Origin: Paenibacillus abyssi
GTDB taxonomy: Bacteria; Bacillota; Bacilli; Paenibacillales; Paenibacillaceae
DNA length: 64,000 nucleotides
Assembly (NCBI RefSeq): GCF_014640295.1
Contig: NZ_BMGR01000017.1
Location: forward strand, 56,880-120,879
Direction: 5' to 3'
Numbering within the stretch: the stretch's first letter is position 1; each line of letters starts with the position of its first letter. Position numbers and translations under genes: made by a program. Below the pieces are notes generated by a model. It was given only the letters and a program-made list of their open reading frames with translations, had not been told where the DNA came from and did not search any database. Shown here piece by piece: positions 62,812 through 64,000 of the stretch.

Positions 62812-63788
62812 CCCTTATATCCCCCATACGTTGTAAACGTATATTTCATGTCTTCCGTCACCGGAATACCCATCCGGTCCATGGCCAACATTACAGCGCC
62901 GTACACCGGCGCCATATCAGGGATAACCAGCTCCACAGACTGCCCGTCTTGTTCGAGCACATCAAGCAGCGCTTGCAGCAAATGAGGATTTCGTCCCTGC
63001 TGCAGTACGCTGCCCACGAGCACAATCGGGATCGTCCCGCCTTCAAACCCGCCCAGCCGGCGGATAACCGATAGCCCTGCCAGGCCAAGCTCGCGTCCGG
63101 TTTCCTTCAGCAGGCGGATGGCCAGCTCATCGCCTTGGTCAGCCGCTTGATGAAGAACAATCGTCAGATCGGACGGGACCACGCCCATCTCTTTGTCCAG
63201 GCAATCATTCACCAGCGCTTCCATCGACTCCTGCCCGAAATAACGCGGCACAAGCTCAGTCAGCACAGACGGAATCTCTCTTTGTTCCCACGAACGGACA
63301 GCGGCGCGAAAGGTTTCCTGCGCCATCGCACCGCCGCCGGCCGCATCCCCATACAAATAACCGAAGCCTCCGGTCTGTATCGTCTCTCCCTTGGCATTGC
63401 GCCCGGCCGCATTCGTCCCGCTGCCGCATACGAGAATGACGCCCTGATTATCCCGGCTGCCGATTCTCAGGCCTTCCATCGTATCGCATACGACATCCCA
63501 ATTGGCATAAGGAAGCGCTGCAAGAGCCGGCCGCAAAATGTTAAAATCATACTCCCTGTCCGCACCTGCCAATCCAAACATCACATAATCAACCGCCTGC
63601 GGCGGAAGCCCCGCTTCCTGCAGAGCAAGCTCCACCGCTTCGTTGATATGGGCGATTGCCTGCTCAATCCCGCCGAATTGATGATTGCCGCAGCCGGATA
63701 CGCCCTCTCCCAGCTTTTTCCCCTTTTCATCCATAACGACAGCATGTGTCTTGCTGCCCCCGCCGTCTACCCCGATGACAAAACGCAT
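62808..63788 (-). CDS. BadF/BadG-type sugar kinase (N-acetylglucosamine kinase-like)
   Basis: A 326-residue ASKHA-fold kinase: FVIGVDGGGSKTHAVVMDEKG (phosphate 1), ILVCGSGTNAAGRNAKGE and GFGYLYGDAAGGGAMAQE (adenosine side). These match GlcNAc/MurNAc kinases of this family. With GH4 it may recycle wall- or chitin-derived sugars. ATG 63788 follows GGGGGAAG. Confidence 0.88.
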   Translation of the reverse strand: MRFVIGVDGGGSKTHAVVMDEKGKKLGEGVSGCGNHQFGGIEQAIAHINEAVELALQEAGLPPQAVDYVMFGLAGADREYDFNILRPALAALPYANWDVVCDTMEGLRIGSRDNQGVILVCGSGTNAAGRNAKGETIQTGGFGYLYGDAAGGGAMAQETFRAAVRSWEQREIPSVLTELVPRYFGQESMEALVNDCLDKEMGVVPSDLTIVLHQAADQGDELAIRLLKETGRELGLAGLSVIRRLGGFEGGTIPIVLVGSVLQQGRNPHLLQALLDVLEQDGQSVELVIPDMAPVYGAVMLAMDRMGIPVTEDMKYTFTTYGGYKG

Positions 63789-63820
63789 CTTCTTCCCCCT
63801 AATTGTGTTTTATTGCCCTT

Positions 63821-63931
63821 AACATTACGTATTCCATATCCGAGCTTGGTTTCCTTTGTCTCATCAAAGATTTGCTTCATGGTGTCCTCAGACATCCCGA
63901 TTCCGATTCCGTCACGTGGAAGCTTATCCAT
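63821..63931 (-). pseudogene. Remnant of a YesM-type histidine kinase ATPase domain
   Basis: The minus-strand frame from 63931 gives RDGIGIGMSEDTMKQIF and LGYGIRNV, matching the G1/G2 boxes of sensor kinases (DNGIGMS, then GYGIRNV). After GYGIRNV the family pattern stops and the frame runs into the kinase gene. The N-terminal remainder is missing; a group II intron end lies 10 bp upstream. It is a broken gene, with the intron inserted in or next to it. Confidence 0.7.
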
Positions 63932-63940
63932 TTATGGAAC

Positions 63941-64000
63941 TAGAGTGAAAGGCTGGGCGAAGCCCAGCCCCTCCTCATCAAACCGTACGTGAGGTTTTCC
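63941..64000 (-). mobile_element. 3' end of a group II intron (domains V/VI), runs off right edge
   Basis: Read on the minus strand, CCTCACGTACGGTTT is the 3' arm of domain V. It is followed by a GGCTGGGC-TTC-GCCCAGCC hairpin with an unpaired A 7-8 nt from the end, as in domain VI with its branch-point A. The intron would end at CACTCTA near 63941. The body and any reverse transcriptase lie beyond the window. Minus-strand orientation. Confidence 0.8.

Overview
The window looks like a chromosomal segment of a spore-forming, low-to-mid GC Bacillota close to Paenibacillus. Pointers are the thiL-tsaE-tsaB-rimI-tsaD order known from Bacillus, an H-type small acid-soluble spore protein, S-layer-homology (SLH) surface proteins, KapB, a YkpA-type ABC-F protein, a Ku/ligase/polymerase end-joining set, and strong GGAGG-type ribosome binding sites with many TTG and GTG starts. 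No tRNA, rRNA, CRISPR array or complete insertion sequence was seen. Layout from the left: (1) 1-3.1 kb, the t6A/thiamine-phosphate kinase operon on the minus strand, running off the left edge inside tsaD. (2) 3.1-8.2 kb, YitT, a YcdB/SLH surface protein, and short genes that are easy to miss: a 51-residue lipoprotein, sspH, and a Gln-rich protein with 84-bp repeats. (3) 8.2-11 kb, a plus-strand Ku, ATP-dependent ligase and LigD-type polymerase operon, with ligase and polymerase as separate genes. (4) 11-16 kb, cardiolipin synthase, an M23 peptidase/bactofilin pair and an ABC exporter. (5) 16-22 kb, two tandem small Cys-rich proteins, a SipW-type signal peptidase with two small secreted proteins, unknown genes and VanZ. 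(6) 22-42 kb, a minus-strand exopolysaccharide locus of about 20 kb: PilZ, tyrosine phosphatase, chain-length protein, BY-kinase, GalU, initiating sugar transferase, Fcl, Gmd, Wzy, Wzx, glycosyltransferases, acetyltransferases, ManC, Ugd and an SLH protein. The sugar nucleotides it can make (UDP-Glc, UDP-GlcA, GDP-Man, GDP-Fuc) resemble those of colanic acid. Its centre (about 30-35.7 kb) is much more AT-rich than the flanks. (7) 42.2-43 kb, a divergent XRE regulator and a previously hidden 50-residue ORF. (8) 43-64 kb, ordinary chromosome: gltB, a GDSL hydrolase, kapB, a glycolipid glycosyltransferase, a CDF transporter, greA, ABC-F, a MarR/flavoprotein pair, an oxidoreductase, an MBL hydrolase, a lipoprotein, a CvfC-like protein and a GH4 glycosidase/BadF-type kinase pair. 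At the right edge are a histidine-kinase remnant and the 3' end of a group II intron. The most interesting signal joins regions 5-7. A 15-bp dyad close to GATACAATTTGTATC occurs in the promoter region of the exopolysaccharide operon, the SipW-linked secreted-protein operon, one of the duplicated Cys-rich genes, an unknown gene, and (as a weaker copy) the 50-residue ORF. In the secreted-protein promoter the dyad exactly fills the 17-bp spacer between TTGACA and TAAAAT. The XRE gene sits beside two of the sites, and the 50-residue ORF contains a segment resembling the C-terminal part of that XRE protein. I infer a SinR/SinI-like repressor/antirepressor switch, built from different parts, that co-controls polysaccharide and secreted matrix-type proteins. 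All functional statements rest on reading the sequence and on family knowledge; no search was run.
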